From assembly GCA_040386775.1 (NCBI GenBank), contig JAZKEU010000008.1:65485-99693 (forward strand): a DNA stretch of 34,209 bases. Reading direction: 5' to 3'. This document shows positions 25,401 to 33,448 of the stretch, piece after piece; position 1 is the stretch's first letter, and each line of letters opens with the position of its first letter. A program made the position numbers and the translations under genes. The notes under the pieces are model-generated. The model was not told where the DNA came from and made no database searches. It saw nothing but the letters and a program-made list of their open reading frames with translations. This DNA is from Bdellovibrionota bacterium. Its GTDB lineage: Bacteria > Bdellovibrionota > Bdellovibrionia > Bdellovibrionales > JAEYZS01.

Positions 25401-25728
25401 TGAAATGCTTAAGCACACAGGGAAGCTTCCCATCATCGGGGTGAACACATACATAAATCCCAATACTCAAGTTGAAGGTTATGAGCCACCAAAGATCGAG
25501 ATGGCCAGAGCTACAGCTGAAGAAAAACAAAGTCAGCTCAAAAATTTAGAGGCTTATCAGGATAAAAATTCAAATGTCTCTGAGAAGTGCCTTGATCAAT
25601 TACGATTAGCAGCCCTTAAGGGCGAAAATATTTTCGCCGCCCTAATGGAAGCTGCAAGACATTGCTCACTAGGCCAAATGACCCACGCCCTTTATGAAGT
25701 CGGCGGAAAATATAGAAGATCGATTTAA
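22429..25728 (+). CDS. icmF: Fused isobutyryl-CoA mutase (B12 domain, G-protein chaperone, mutase)
   Basis: This 1099-residue protein has the IcmF order of domains. An N-terminal B12-binding domain (about 15-150) has [13 protein letters not shown], where the His is the cobalt ligand, and YGGGGGTI. A MeaB/MeaI-type GTPase (about 200-430) has the P-loop [12 protein letters not shown] and NKAD. The TIM-barrel mutase domain (about 560-1070) has [10 protein letters not shown] and [10 protein letters not shown]. It interconverts isobutyryl-CoA and n-butyryl-CoA using adenosylcobalamin; some relatives take isovaleryl-CoA. It is last in the hbd-hydratase-icmF cluster, feeding butyryl-CoA toward the upstream enzymes. 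The length is normal for the family and no frame damage is seen. Confidence 0.95.
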   Translation: MNHVPEVHSPKNHIRIITAASLFDGHDASINIMRRILQDAGCEVIHLGHNRSVQDIVRAALQESAQGICISSYQGGHMEFFKYMRDLLDQAGADYVKIYGGGGGTIVHDEKRELEAYGISQIFHPEDGRKLGLEGMIQVIVKGCDFDILEQSQKNSQIKKKVDSSQDSLVSQLIYEKELGLAVTSVDEEKKYSGDLPSLKKRTPVVLGITGTGGAGKSSLVDEIVQRFIYCFKDIRIGVFCVDPTKRKTGGALLGDRIRMNAIESSRTFMKSIASRGSGREISNSLPKILEFAKKSNQFDLIIAETSGIGQGDGAVTEFSDVSLYVMTSEFGAQSQLEKIDMIDYADIISINKADRKGSLDALRDVRKQYRRSRKVFKDMSGKNMSGTEIKDEELPVFLTQASQFNDEGVNKLFFSISDKVFEKGLTSYKLSADQKKDLRATQKQTLIPSERKNYLSQIVQSVRKYKKEALDNAKLASELYALKKSETAAPELKEGLKKAYDQKAKKLSHDDLKALENWDSFQEKYAGDEYSYQVRDKIFKQPLTKISLSGLKIKRVVVPSFQDWGERFRFLKLENAPGEFPYTAGVFPLKREGEDPKRQFAGEGTPERTNRRFHYLSKDDEAKRLSVAFDSVTLYGEDPHLRPDIYGKVGESGVSICTLNDMKKLLDGFDLLSPSTSVSMTINGPAPIILAFFMNAATDQQVQKKEKELGRILNPNEFATVRDEVLKAVRGTVQADILKEDQAQNTCIFSTDFALKMMGDMQEYFINKQVRNFYSVSISGYHIAEAGANPVSQLAFTLSNGFTYVEYYLSRGMKIDDFAPNLSFFFSNGLDPEYSVLGRVARRIWAISMKELYGANDRSQKLKYHIQTSGRSLHAQEIDFNDIRTTLQALIAIYDNCNSLHTNAYDEAITTPTEESVRRAMAIQMIINKEFGPAINENTLQGSYFFEELTDLVEEAVLEEFLRINDRGGVLGAMETQYQRSKIQDESYHYEMLKHTGKLPIIGVNTYINPNTQVEGYEPPKIEMARATAEEKQSQLKNLEAYQDKNSNVSEKCLDQLRLAALKGENIFAALMEAARHCSLGQMTHALYEVGGKYRRSI

Positions 25729-25792
25729 ACGGCAACACTTATTTGTCTGAGATTATTTAATTTTATTGTATTTTCCTAATCTTTCGAAACTG

Positions 25793-25867
25793 ATGGAATT
25801 CTACCACTACGAAATGCTTAAGCACATTGGGAATGTTCGAGACAATGCAAAAAATAGGGTTTTATGA
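25793..25867 (+). pseudogene. Remnant of a second mutase (icmF-like) gene
   Basis: Bases 25801-25838 match icmF bases 25392-25429 at 32 of 38 positions. In the same frame the remnant reads [13 protein letters not shown] against icm[14 protein letters not shown]. The first two mismatches are silent third-position changes (CAT/CAC, TAT/TAC), as expected if the fragment diverged as a coding sequence before decaying. The open frame is only 24 codons from ATG 25793. It lies 64 bp past the icmF stop and is probably a scar of a lost paralogue or of recombination. Confidence 0.6.
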
Positions 25868-25891
25868 TAAAAATATCTGTAAAAAAATTAA

Positions 25892-26896
25892 TTAAGGACA
25901 TCGACCCATGCATTTCCTTGTTTGATTTCTGTATGATTTGACGAGAATGTATCCAATATTTTCCAGAGAGACTTTTCTTACAGATTTTATTTCTTGAGGC
26001 GATGCTGAATACAAAATAAATTGCTCTGCAGAATTATCGTTTGGAATTCTTTTCGCCTTTCCTTGAGCACTATTTATCTCAATATAAAGTTCAATATGTA
26101 AACTATTTATATAATCGTACTCCTCTTTCAAGCCTAATTTCATACTTGGATAAAGAAGATCAATATTTGGTACTTCTAATTCAAATAGATAAATACTCTT
26201 ATTATCTATGTTTTTATAGCGAATTTTTTCATATGCGACAGCTAAAGAGACTTCAGGATGTTCAGAAACAGAAAGGGTTCTTGTCTTCTGGGAGTTGCCT
26301 CCGCGCCGGATCATCTCTAAAAGGTGAGCGTTGAAAGTCATCTGTTCTCTGCTATTGACTTGAATGAATTTTCCACGACGATCCTTTTCAATCGCAAATT
26401 CATGAATATTTTTCTTATCGAACCTTACAACTGCAGAATGCATACCGTAATTTGAAATTTCGATAGCTTGCGAGTCTGTTAAAGCTAGCGCACGGTAAAT
26501 TTTTTTGGTTCCTAAAGATTTACTAAAAACTTCTCGCGCCTCCCATGGATCCGTGCTGAGTAATTTTTTTTGTTTTACAAATCGAATGAATTCATCTAAG
26601 CGAAGAACGACACCTGGATCAACGATCAATTGAGCAAATTTGTGATTGAGGGTATTGAGTTTTTCAAAGGCTGTAACTCCATGCTGGCCGTAAAAAGACT
26701 TTCCGTAATCAAAGAAATTAGAGTCAAAAAAATTGGTCACCAACGATGCCTTTTTACGCAATAATTCAATTCTGTAGTTATAAGATGTTTCTTGAGAAAA
26801 AAGATTTGCACATAGCTGCTGAGCATGGCTCCAATTTGGAGCACAGATGATCAGCAAGTATACAATGAACGCCAATTTATTACTTAAAAAATTCAT
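25892..26896 (-). CDS. Secreted protein, possible ADP-ribosyltransferase fold
   Basis: This 334-residue protein has a signal peptide (LAFIVYLLIICAPNWSHA, cleavage after SHA) and a mature start QQLCANLF. In the C-terminal half three elements occur in the order seen in ADP-ribosyltransferases: an Arg-bearing strand KKIYRALALT, an STS-like LSVSEHPEVSLAVAYEKI, and a late Glu in SAEQFILYSASPQEI. The match is by eye and the second Glu of the E-x-E motif is Gln, so this is a low-confidence fold idea. Composition is more AT-rich than the neighbours and no Shine-Dalgarno site precedes ATG 26896. It converges on icmF across the mutase remnant, which fits local recombination. Confidence 0.7.
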   Translation of the reverse strand: MNFLSNKLAFIVYLLIICAPNWSHAQQLCANLFSQETSYNYRIELLRKKASLVTNFFDSNFFDYGKSFYGQHGVTAFEKLNTLNHKFAQLIVDPGVVLRLDEFIRFVKQKKLLSTDPWEAREVFSKSLGTKKIYRALALTDSQAIEISNYGMHSAVVRFDKKNIHEFAIEKDRRGKFIQVNSREQMTFNAHLLEMIRRGGNSQKTRTLSVSEHPEVSLAVAYEKIRYKNIDNKSIYLFELEVPNIDLLYPSMKLGLKEEYDYINSLHIELYIEINSAQGKAKRIPNDNSAEQFILYSASPQEIKSVRKVSLENIGYILVKSYRNQTRKCMGRCP

Positions 26897-26902
26897 TTAT
26901 TT

Positions 26903-26931
26903 TATATAAGCATACTTTATGCCAAAGTTAA
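26903..26931 (-). promoter_or_regulatory. Sigma-70-type promoter of the secreted protein gene
   Basis: On the minus strand TTAACT (26931-26926) and TATATA (26908-26903) are spaced 17 bp. The predicted start falls on or beside the ATG at 26896, which would make the message leaderless and explain the missing ribosome-binding site. Confidence 0.35.
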
Positions 26932-27026
26932 AAAATAATTGATTTTATTCAACGCTGGGGATTAGCAAAAATTGTCTCTAAGATCCAATAGTTCATCATC
27001 TATTTTGTAGTAATTTAAGCTTCAAC

Positions 27027-27042
27027 TGTTGCCAGATTGTTG
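27027..27042 (+). promoter_or_regulatory. TGTTG-N6-TGTTG direct repeat, second copy
   Basis: Two TGTTG half-sites begin 11 bp apart, about 85 bp upstream of the -24 element at 27112, in the same orientation and spacing as at 17009-17024. Only the spacer differs (CCAGAT here, TACTAT there). It is a candidate activator site for both promoters. Confidence 0.4.
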
Positions 27043-27111
27043 TAACGATTTTCCTACAGATTCATAACCAATATATAACGTGTAATATCGGCTTCTTATC
27101 TTTAATTTTTA

Positions 27112-27126
27112 TGGAACAGTGTTTGC
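27112..27126 (+). promoter_or_regulatory. Sigma-54-type (-24/-12) promoter
   Basis: TGGAAC (27112-27117) and TTGC (27123-27126) have the exact 5-bp spacing of an RpoN promoter, with one mismatch in the -24 box. The expected start is near 27138, downstream of the AAGGAG at 27132, which argues that translation starts at ATG 27167 (own AAGAGG) rather than GTG 27146. Confidence 0.5.
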
Positions 27127-27166
27127 TTTATAAGGAGATGGATACGTGTATAACAAGAGGAAAGAA

Positions 27167-27667
27167 ATGCGAGCTCAGCCTATTTTTAAAACTTTATTGA
27201 TCATCCTGGTGATCGCCGTATGTTTTGTCTTTGCCTACATCAAGGATGCTACGGCCGCAAGCTATGGTGACTTGGGTGGAAAATTAAACGGGAAAAGCTG
27301 GATTATGGCTTCCGTAGTTTTAAAGAAAAACATTGTAGAAGACTTAGAAGTTCTTGTTTTAGAATTTAGAGATAAAAACATTGCAGACTCTGAGCTGTGC
27401 AAAGACGATATGGATCCGAATAAACTACTTGTACAAATTCCGGTAAATATTCAAAACAATTTAAAAATGCCGAACTACGAAGAAATTGTTATTCGTATGA
27501 ATGGCAATAACGATATGAACATTATGAGTGGTATTCCAAAAGTGCAGTTGGACATGAAGGATTTAAATTTCGTGGGACGAGCTTTTGTTGGAGGAGTTTT
27601 AGAGCTTAAAAGCGATAAATTTGCCACGGATCTTGTAGGAAAATTTGCGGCAAGAGTGTGCAATTGA
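27167..27667 (+). CDS. Exported or membrane-anchored protein of unknown function
   Basis: From ATG 27167 this is a 166-residue protein with one hydrophobic segment (TLLIILVIAVCFVFAYI) that is either a signal peptide, with cleavage near ATAA-SY, or an anchor. GTG 27146, with AAGGAG 8 bases upstream, would add seven residues. The mature domain of about 130 residues looks beta-rich (WIMASVVLKKN, LEVLVLEFRD, YEEIVIRMNG) with two cysteines. I recognise no family. A lipoprotein gene follows after 26 bp in the same operon, so the two may form a pair in the envelope. Confidence 0.7.
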   Translation: MRAQPIFKTLLIILVIAVCFVFAYIKDATAASYGDLGGKLNGKSWIMASVVLKKNIVEDLEVLVLEFRDKNIADSELCKDDMDPNKLLVQIPVNIQNNLKMPNYEEIVIRMNGNNDMNIMSGIPKVQLDMKDLNFVGRAFVGGVLELKSDKFATDLVGKFAARVCN

Positions 27668-27693
27668 GATTTTTAAAATACAAAGGTGTGATT

Positions 27694-28341
27694 ATGAAAA
27701 AAATTATTTTAGTGCTTCTAGGATTACCGCTCATGTTGGTTTCATGTGCGAAAAAAAATGACGATGGTAACCTTCAAGGCATCTGGATTGGCCAAGTGAA
27801 GTCTGGCGATGTTGCATTGCTAAAAGACGTTGGTGCGGCGGCTGGAGCAAACAGCTCGCTGACCACCGAGAGCCTCTTCTATAAATTTGACAGCGGAAAA
27901 ATTGTGACTTACAAAGCCAAAGATTTTGATAATAACAATAATCAAACAGAACAAGAAGTGGGTACTTACACAGCAAATGATGGCGTTCTCACCATAAATA
28001 TTGAAGCACATTCGTGTGCAAATACTAATATTCCAGGACTGACAGATCGTAAATTAAAGAAAGTTGTTCCATACAGAATTTCTGAAGACTTTACTGAGAT
28101 GACCCTAACTCTAAAGTTCAATTCAAAAGTTGTTTTCAAGAAACTAGAGAGCACCGATGCGGATGATGCGCAAAATTCTGTAAATTCTTCGGACGTGGGT
28201 TGCTTTGCAGGCGGTGGTTTATTTAAAGCAAACGCCGTTCAAAAACCAAAAGAAGAAGTTAACTTGGAAGAAGTTCGTAAAATTCAAGAAGAGGTTGACG
28301 AAGCAGGCTTGAACGAGGAAGCTAAGGAAGAAGCAGAGTAA
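27694..28341 (+). CDS. Predicted lipoprotein with acidic C-terminal helix
   Basis: This 215-residue protein begins MKKIILVLLGLPLMLVSC, a clear lipobox (LVSC), followed by a polar linker. The middle (LQGIWIGQV to VVFKKL) alternates strands and turns and contains GTYTANDGVLTI, like lipocalin-like single-domain lipoproteins. The last 35 residues are a highly acidic helix (EEVRKIQEEVDEAG...). ATG 27694 is selected because AAAGGTG lies upstream and the signal peptide then begins the protein. It shares the operon with the exported protein upstream and probably its sigma-54-type promoter. Confidence 0.75.
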   Translation: MKKIILVLLGLPLMLVSCAKKNDDGNLQGIWIGQVKSGDVALLKDVGAAAGANSSLTTESLFYKFDSGKIVTYKAKDFDNNNNQTEQEVGTYTANDGVLTINIEAHSCANTNIPGLTDRKLKKVVPYRISEDFTEMTLTLKFNSKVVFKKLESTDADDAQNSVNSSDVGCFAGGGLFKANAVQKPKEEVNLEEVRKIQEEVDEAGLNEEAKEEAE

Positions 28342-28363
28342 TTCTATTTAAAAAGAGAGAATC

Positions 28364-29008
28364 GTGAATCTTTCTAGAAGAGAAATTATATATTTTGTCT
28401 TAGGTGGACTCTTTGTCACGAATGCTCTTTTGGGCGAAATCATCGGCGTAAAATTAATCAGTCTTGGCCCCTATACAATGACCATGGGTGTGATTCCTTG
28501 GCCTGTTGTCTTTATCACTACAGATTTAGTAAATGAGTATTTTGGAAGAGAAGGCGTCAAGAAACTCACTTACCTTACAGTAGGTCTAATTCTTTACGCT
28601 TTTTTGGTAATTTATCTTTCTATGCTTATTCCTGCGGCAGGTATATCGCCAGTCAATGACGAGGTTTATAATCAGGTATTTGGGCAATCACTCTGGATTA
28701 TTGTTGGGAGTATTACGGCATTTATTGTAAGCCAATTGATAGACGTTTCGGTTTTTTGGTTTTTCAGAGGAAAGACCGGCGGCAAAATGCTATGGCTTAG
28801 AGCAACAGGATCGACCATTATTTCGCAGTTGATCGATACATTTTTAGTTATGGGAATTGCTTTCTGGCTTCCCGGAAAGATGACGACGGAAGATTATTTT
28901 AACGTATCCCTAACAAACTACACATATAAGATACTGGTGGCTCTCAGCATCACGCCCATCATATATATTTCTCATAGCCTTATTGACCGATATTTCAAAA
29001 AAGCATAG
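28364..29008 (+). CDS. Queuosine precursor transporter (YhhQ/VUT family)
   Basis: This 214-residue inner-membrane protein has about six transmembrane helices and the family hallmark DLVNEYFGREGVKKLTY after the second helix, plus SQLIDVSVFWFFRGKTGGK and STIISQLIDTFLVMGIAFW. Family members import 7-deazaguanine precursors (preQ0/preQ1) for tRNA queuosine. It starts with GTG and has AAGAGAGA just upstream. It follows the lipoprotein by 22 bp and precedes the TolC-like gene by 9 bp, so it is part of the same run of genes without an obvious functional link. Confidence 0.88.
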   Translation: MNLSRREIIYFVLGGLFVTNALLGEIIGVKLISLGPYTMTMGVIPWPVVFITTDLVNEYFGREGVKKLTYLTVGLILYAFLVIYLSMLIPAAGISPVNDEVYNQVFGQSLWIIVGSITAFIVSQLIDVSVFWFFRGKTGGKMLWLRATGSTIISQLIDTFLVMGIAFWLPGKMTTEDYFNVSLTNYTYKILVALSITPIIYISHSLIDRYFKKA

Positions 29009-29017
29009 ATTTTATAC

Positions 29018-30277
29018 GTGAAAATTATTTTTATAAAATACATCATGTTTGCTACGGTCTGCCTATTTTCTGGAATTGCTTTTGCTCAAGAAATTACTTT
29101 AGAGCAAGCTTACAGTGCGGCTCTAAAAAATGAAAATTATTCGAACGAAGGAAAAGGCATTAGAGGTCAATCTAGAGCCCGCTTAAAGCAAGCAAGATCT
29201 TATCTATTTCCAAAAGTAGACGCCGTTGGAAAATACGAAAAATCAAAATTCGAAGCTGATGCAACCGGTGCAGAAACTGAAGACACCATCAAAAGTTACG
29301 GTGCAACTTTAAGACAACCTCTCTTTCAAGGCGGATTGTTTTCTGGCGTACAAAGAGAAAAGGCTTTAGACCAAGCAACAGATCTCCAATTGAAAGTCAG
29401 AGACTTAGATCAATATTTGGCGGTGGCACAAAGTTATTACCGTATCCAAATTCTGGAGAGTACTTTAGAAGTGATCAAAGATGTGAATCAGGTGAGTTCA
29501 AAAAGAGTAGGGATTTTAAAAAGAAGAGTGCAAATTGGTAAGTCCAAGCAAACTGATGTTTTAACCAATGAAATCCAATACCAAAATTTAAAAATAGAAT
29601 TGAGTCAGGTAGAAACACAACTTTTAGCAGAGAGAGAACGCTTTGCCGATTTAACCGGCCTTTCTACAAAGGCACCGTTACAAAAAGTGACAGAGGTTCC
29701 TGTTCTTAAGCCTTTCACTTATTATTCTAGTAAAGCAGAAAAAACTTTGGATGTAGAGATTCAAGCCAAGAGCGCCTACATTGCCGAAAAAGATGAATCC
29801 ATTAAGGATATGCAACATTTTCCGAAACTTTATTTGGATCTAGCGGCAACTTACAACGAATACGAACAGCCTGCAAACATTGACGGAAGGGAGCTTTCGG
29901 GCGCGTTGATGTTGGAGTTCCCATTATTTTATGGTGGTAGAACGAGTGCGGAAGCTCAAGAAGCGAAGTGGAAAAAAGTTGCGGAGAAATCTAAGCTTGA
30001 AGCTTTGAAGCGTGATACGGTTGTCGATATCACAAATCAATACAATGAATTCAAAAAATGGATTGAGCAGTACAAGATCTATGAAGACTCGTTGGTTACC
30101 GCTAGAAAAAACTATCAAATTTTTAATAAAGAATCAAATTTAGGATTGGTTTCTAACTTAGAATTACTAAATTCACTCACCACATATCTAGACACTAAAA
30201 AAGCCCGCGACGAGGCTTTCTATCAACTAAAAATTTCTGAACTGACATTGGGTCGATTGATCGGCGAACGCAACTAG
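29018..30277 (+). CDS. TolC-family outer-membrane efflux protein
   Basis: This 419-residue protein has a signal peptide (ending SGIAFA) and the two-repeat, mostly helical architecture of TolC-like channels: ITLEQAYSAALKNN-like starts, long coiled helices (QLKVRDLDQYLAVAQSYYRIQ) and the strand-like LRQPLFQGG and LEFPLFYGGRTSAE, which are equivalent in the two halves. It forms the exit duct of tripartite pumps. The annotated start is GTG 29018; ATG 29045 is an alternative that shortens the signal peptide. An RND pump gene follows after 12 bp. Confidence 0.9.
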   Translation: MKIIFIKYIMFATVCLFSGIAFAQEITLEQAYSAALKNENYSNEGKGIRGQSRARLKQARSYLFPKVDAVGKYEKSKFEADATGAETEDTIKSYGATLRQPLFQGGLFSGVQREKALDQATDLQLKVRDLDQYLAVAQSYYRIQILESTLEVIKDVNQVSSKRVGILKRRVQIGKSKQTDVLTNEIQYQNLKIELSQVETQLLAERERFADLTGLSTKAPLQKVTEVPVLKPFTYYSSKAEKTLDVEIQAKSAYIAEKDESIKDMQHFPKLYLDLAATYNEYEQPANIDGRELSGALMLEFPLFYGGRTSAEAQEAKWKKVAEKSKLEALKRDTVVDITNQYNEFKKWIEQYKIYEDSLVTARKNYQIFNKESNLGLVSNLELLNSLTTYLDTKKARDEAFYQLKISELTLGRLIGERN

Positions 30278-30289
30278 GGAGAAAAATTT

Positions 30290-33200
30290 TTGAGTTTATC
30301 AGAGTTCTTTATACGCAGACACGTATTCACGTGGATGATCATGATTGGTCTTATTGTGTTTGGTCTATTCTCCTACCAAAGAGTAGGGATCAGTGAATTT
30401 CCTGACGTGGATTTTCCTGTCGTCAGCATTTCCATCAATCGTGAAGGCTCTTCTCCGCAGTTGAATGAAATTGAAATTGCCGATCGAGTGGAGAATGCTC
30501 TTTCGTCCGTACAAGGTATCAAAAAAATATCTTCGACTTCGAAGACTGGTAGTACAGAGATTGTTGCTGAATTTGATTTAGATAAAGACATCGATGTTGC
30601 AGTTCAAGATGTGCAATCCGTGCTTTCAAGAATTCAAAGACAGCTTCCGGATGATATTGATCCTCCTTCGGTAAGAAAAACAAATCCTGAGGACAGCCCG
30701 ATTATGTGGCTCGGGATTTCTTCAAAAAAACTTTCTCGTTTTGAATTGATGGGACTGGTGAGAGATCAAATTCAACCCAAATTTTCCACGGTTGACGGAG
30801 TTGCTGATATTTTTCAAGGCGGTTATGTTGAACCGAACTTAAGAGTTTGGGTTGACGCTCAAAAGTTGAGAAGACTGGATCTTTCTGTAAATGATTTAGT
30901 GAGTAGTATTCAAGCGGAGCACGCCGAGTTGCCTGCGGGACTTATTGAAGCACAAAACGAAGAGTTGAATGTCAGAACATATGGTGAAGCCACGACCATT
31001 GATGATTTTTTAAAACTTCCAATTCTAAAGCGCGGTGGTAGTCCTAACTATTCTCCAATCCAAATGTCCGATGTGGTTACTGCGGAATTGGGTTTAGAAA
31101 GTAATAGATCTTTAGCGAGAGCAATGGGTGAGACCTCTGTAGGTCTTGGTATAAGAAAGCAGCGCGGGGTAAATGCAGTTCAAGTTGCAGACAATGTCAA
31201 AGCTAGGCTTAAAGAAGTACAAAATCAATACAAAGAAGATCTGAATATCACTGTTAACTTTGATACTACAACTTTCATTAAGGAAGCCATTGACGAATTG
31301 ATTCACACTTTAATTTTTGCAGCGATCCTCACATCTATTGTTTGTTTGATATTCTTAGGATCATTTGCTGCCACGGTGAATGTGGTGTTGGCAATTCCTA
31401 CGGCACTCATTGGAGCATTTATTTTTGTAAATGCTTTTGGTTATACTTTAAATACCTTCACTCTTCTTGCTCTTTCTATGGCGGTGGGGATTGTAGTCGA
31501 TGATGCCATTATGGTACACGAGAATATTACTCGTCACGAATCCATGGGTAAAAAACCTCTGCTCGCATCCATCGATGGTGGTAGGGAAATTTTCTTTGCC
31601 GTCATTGCTACGACATTTTCGTTGCTGGCGATATTTACACCGGTGGCTTATGTTCAGGGCGTAATCGGCAAATACCTTGCGCAATTTGGTTTGATTTTGA
31701 GCGTGGCCGTATTTTTATCCATGATTGAGGCTCTGACTCTCACGCCGATGAGGTATTCGCAGTTCAAGGCACGGGAAGAAGCATTGGGAAAAAAGGCGCA
31801 TGATCCAACAAAACCTCCGTTGTTTGAAAGAATTATGCATCCGATTGAAAGTCTTTATAATAGAACTTTAATCCTAGCATTGAATTATAAAATATCAGTG
31901 ATTGTGGTTTCGGTGGTGATCTTTTTATTATCACTTTTGATTTTAAAAGGCGTACCTAAAGAATTCACTCCATATCAAGATGTCGGAAGAGTCGCTGTTA
32001 TGCTAAGAGCTCCACTTGGAGTTTCTATAAATTACATGGATGAAAAATTAAAAGAGATCGAAGCTATTTTGGCAAAAAGTCCTTCGGTGGAAAGATTTTT
32101 TGGATTTGTCGGCGGCGGCCAAGTGAATTCGGGGAGACTTTTTGTTACTTTAAAACCCAAAGATCAAAGAGAAGGCCAAGCTGAGGTTGCAAAAAAACTC
32201 AGAGAAGAGTTGAAGGGCATTAAGGGAATGCAAGTTCTTATTCAAGATAATGCTTCGAGAGGATTTTCAAGTGGGAGAGGTTATCCGGTAGAATTTGCTG
32301 TTTTGGGACCGAATTTTCAAACTCTCTCTAAACTTTCTGAAGATTTAAAAAAGAAAATGCAAGATTCAGGATTTATGACAGACGTGGATAGCAATTTCCG
32401 GGAAGGTTTACCTGAAGTTCAAATTCTTCCCAATCGCGATGCGGCCGCTTTAAGAGGGGTGAGTGTTGCGGATATCAATTCCACGATTCAAGCTATGATT
32501 GGTGGGGTAGTAGTTGGTCGATACACGCAAGATGCTTATCGATATGATATCCGCGTAAGACTTAAAGAAGATAACCGCAGTAAAAAAGAAGATATTTTAA
32601 AACTCTTTGTTAGAAATAACAGGGGAGAGATGATTCCGCTTTCAGATCTGGTGACTCTAAATCAAACTACGATTTTACAGGAAATTACCAGAGAGGATAG
32701 GCAAAGAGCCATTAGCTTAACTGCCAACGTAGCCGAGAATTCGTCACAAGACGAAGCAATGGCATTTGCAAAAAGTCTATCCACGGAGCTTCCAGATGGT
32801 TATCAGATGAAGTTCAGCGGTAGTGCCGAGGCTTTTCAAGAAACTTTTCGAGGTTTGATCTTGGCGATGATCTTGGGAATTCTTGTGACGTATATGCTGC
32901 TCGCATCACAGTTCAATAGCTTTTTGCAACCCATGATTATTTTGCTCGCGATTCCCTTCAGTTTGTCCGGTGCATTTTTTGCGCTCTTGGTCTTCGGGCA
33001 AAGTATTAACATCTACAGTATGATCGGTATTTTATTGGTCTTGGGTTTGGTACTCAAAAACTCAATCATGCTTGTCGATTTTACTAATAAAAAACGGGAA
33101 GAAGATGGACTCAGTGTCGTTGAAGCATTGAAGGTGGCCTGTCCATTGAGATTAAGACCCATCATCATGACATCGCTTGCGACCATCGTGGGAGCGCTGC

Positions 33201-33355
33201 CGGCGGCTTTGGCGATTGGACCGGGAGCAGAGTCGCGCATTCCTATGGCGCTTACAATTATTGGTGGGATGGCGATTTCTACGTTCTTTACTCTTTACGT
33301 CGTGCCTTGTGTTTATGAAGTTGTGATCAGGGACAATAAAATTAAGAGTTCGTGA
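30290..33355 (+). CDS. RND-family multidrug efflux transporter (AcrB/HAE1-like)
   Basis: This 1021-residue inner-membrane pump has the twelve-helix RND plan with two large periplasmic loops. Proton-relay residues are visible in helix 4 as GIVVDDAIMVHENI (paired Asp). The N-terminal ISEFPDVDFPVVSIS and the second-half LVLGLVLKNSIMLVDF and RLRPIIMTSLATIVGALP are typical of HAE1 members. It begins with TTG after GGGAGAAAAA. It would use the TolC-like protein upstream as exit duct, yet no periplasmic adaptor (HlyD/AcrA type) is encoded next to them. Substrates cannot be told from sequence. Confidence 0.93.
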   Translation: MSLSEFFIRRHVFTWMIMIGLIVFGLFSYQRVGISEFPDVDFPVVSISINREGSSPQLNEIEIADRVENALSSVQGIKKISSTSKTGSTEIVAEFDLDKDIDVAVQDVQSVLSRIQRQLPDDIDPPSVRKTNPEDSPIMWLGISSKKLSRFELMGLVRDQIQPKFSTVDGVADIFQGGYVEPNLRVWVDAQKLRRLDLSVNDLVSSIQAEHAELPAGLIEAQNEELNVRTYGEATTIDDFLKLPILKRGGSPNYSPIQMSDVVTAELGLESNRSLARAMGETSVGLGIRKQRGVNAVQVADNVKARLKEVQNQYKEDLNITVNFDTTTFIKEAIDELIHTLIFAAILTSIVCLIFLGSFAATVNVVLAIPTALIGAFIFVNAFGYTLNTFTLLALSMAVGIVVDDAIMVHENITRHESMGKKPLLASIDGGREIFFAVIATTFSLLAIFTPVAYVQGVIGKYLAQFGLILSVAVFLSMIEALTLTPMRYSQFKAREEALGKKAHDPTKPPLFERIMHPIESLYNRTLILALNYKISVIVVSVVIFLLSLLILKGVPKEFTPYQDVGRVAVMLRAPLGVSINYMDEKLKEIEAILAKSPSVERFFGFVGGGQVNSGRLFVTLKPKDQREGQAEVAKKLREELKGIKGMQVLIQDNASRGFSSGRGYPVEFAVLGPNFQTLSKLSEDLKKKMQDSGFMTDVDSNFREGLPEVQILPNRDAAALRGVSVADINSTIQAMIGGVVVGRYTQDAYRYDIRVRLKEDNRSKKEDILKLFVRNNRGEMIPLSDLVTLNQTTILQEITREDRQRAISLTANVAENSSQDEAMAFAKSLSTELPDGYQMKFSGSAEAFQETFRGLILAMILGILVTYMLLASQFNSFLQPMIILLAIPFSLSGAFFALLVFGQSINIYSMIGILLVLGLVLKNSIMLVDFTNKKREEDGLSVVEALKVACPLRLRPIIMTSLATIVGALPAALAIGPGAESRIPMALTIIGGMAISTFFTLYVVPCVYEVVIRDNKIKSS

Positions 33356-33380
33356 TTTGTCTATATGCAGGATCTTAAAT

Positions 33381-33421
33381 AAAAAGAGGTTTTCATCTAG
33401 TCTTTGTCGATGAAAACCTCT
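33381..33421 (-). terminator. Intrinsic terminator of the VWA-domain gene
   Basis: AGAGGTTTTCATC (33385-33397) pairs perfectly with GATGAAAACCTCT (33409-33421), a 13-bp stem with an 11-base loop. On the minus strand it is followed by TTTTTATTT, so it terminates the VWA gene; read from the plus side it has no T run. Confidence 0.8.
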
Positions 33422-33448
33422 CCCAGGGAAAATTCTATTTTAAACTTC

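Noticed and set aside
25729-25891. Possible small gene between icmF and the secreted protein
   Set aside because: The only frame with coding character is the 24-codon mutase remnant; nothing else has a ribosome-binding site and useful length.
26041-26334. Plus-strand 97-codon frame inside the secreted protein gene
   Set aside because: It lies antisense to a gene with a signal peptide and good coding pattern, and it has no ribosome-binding site.
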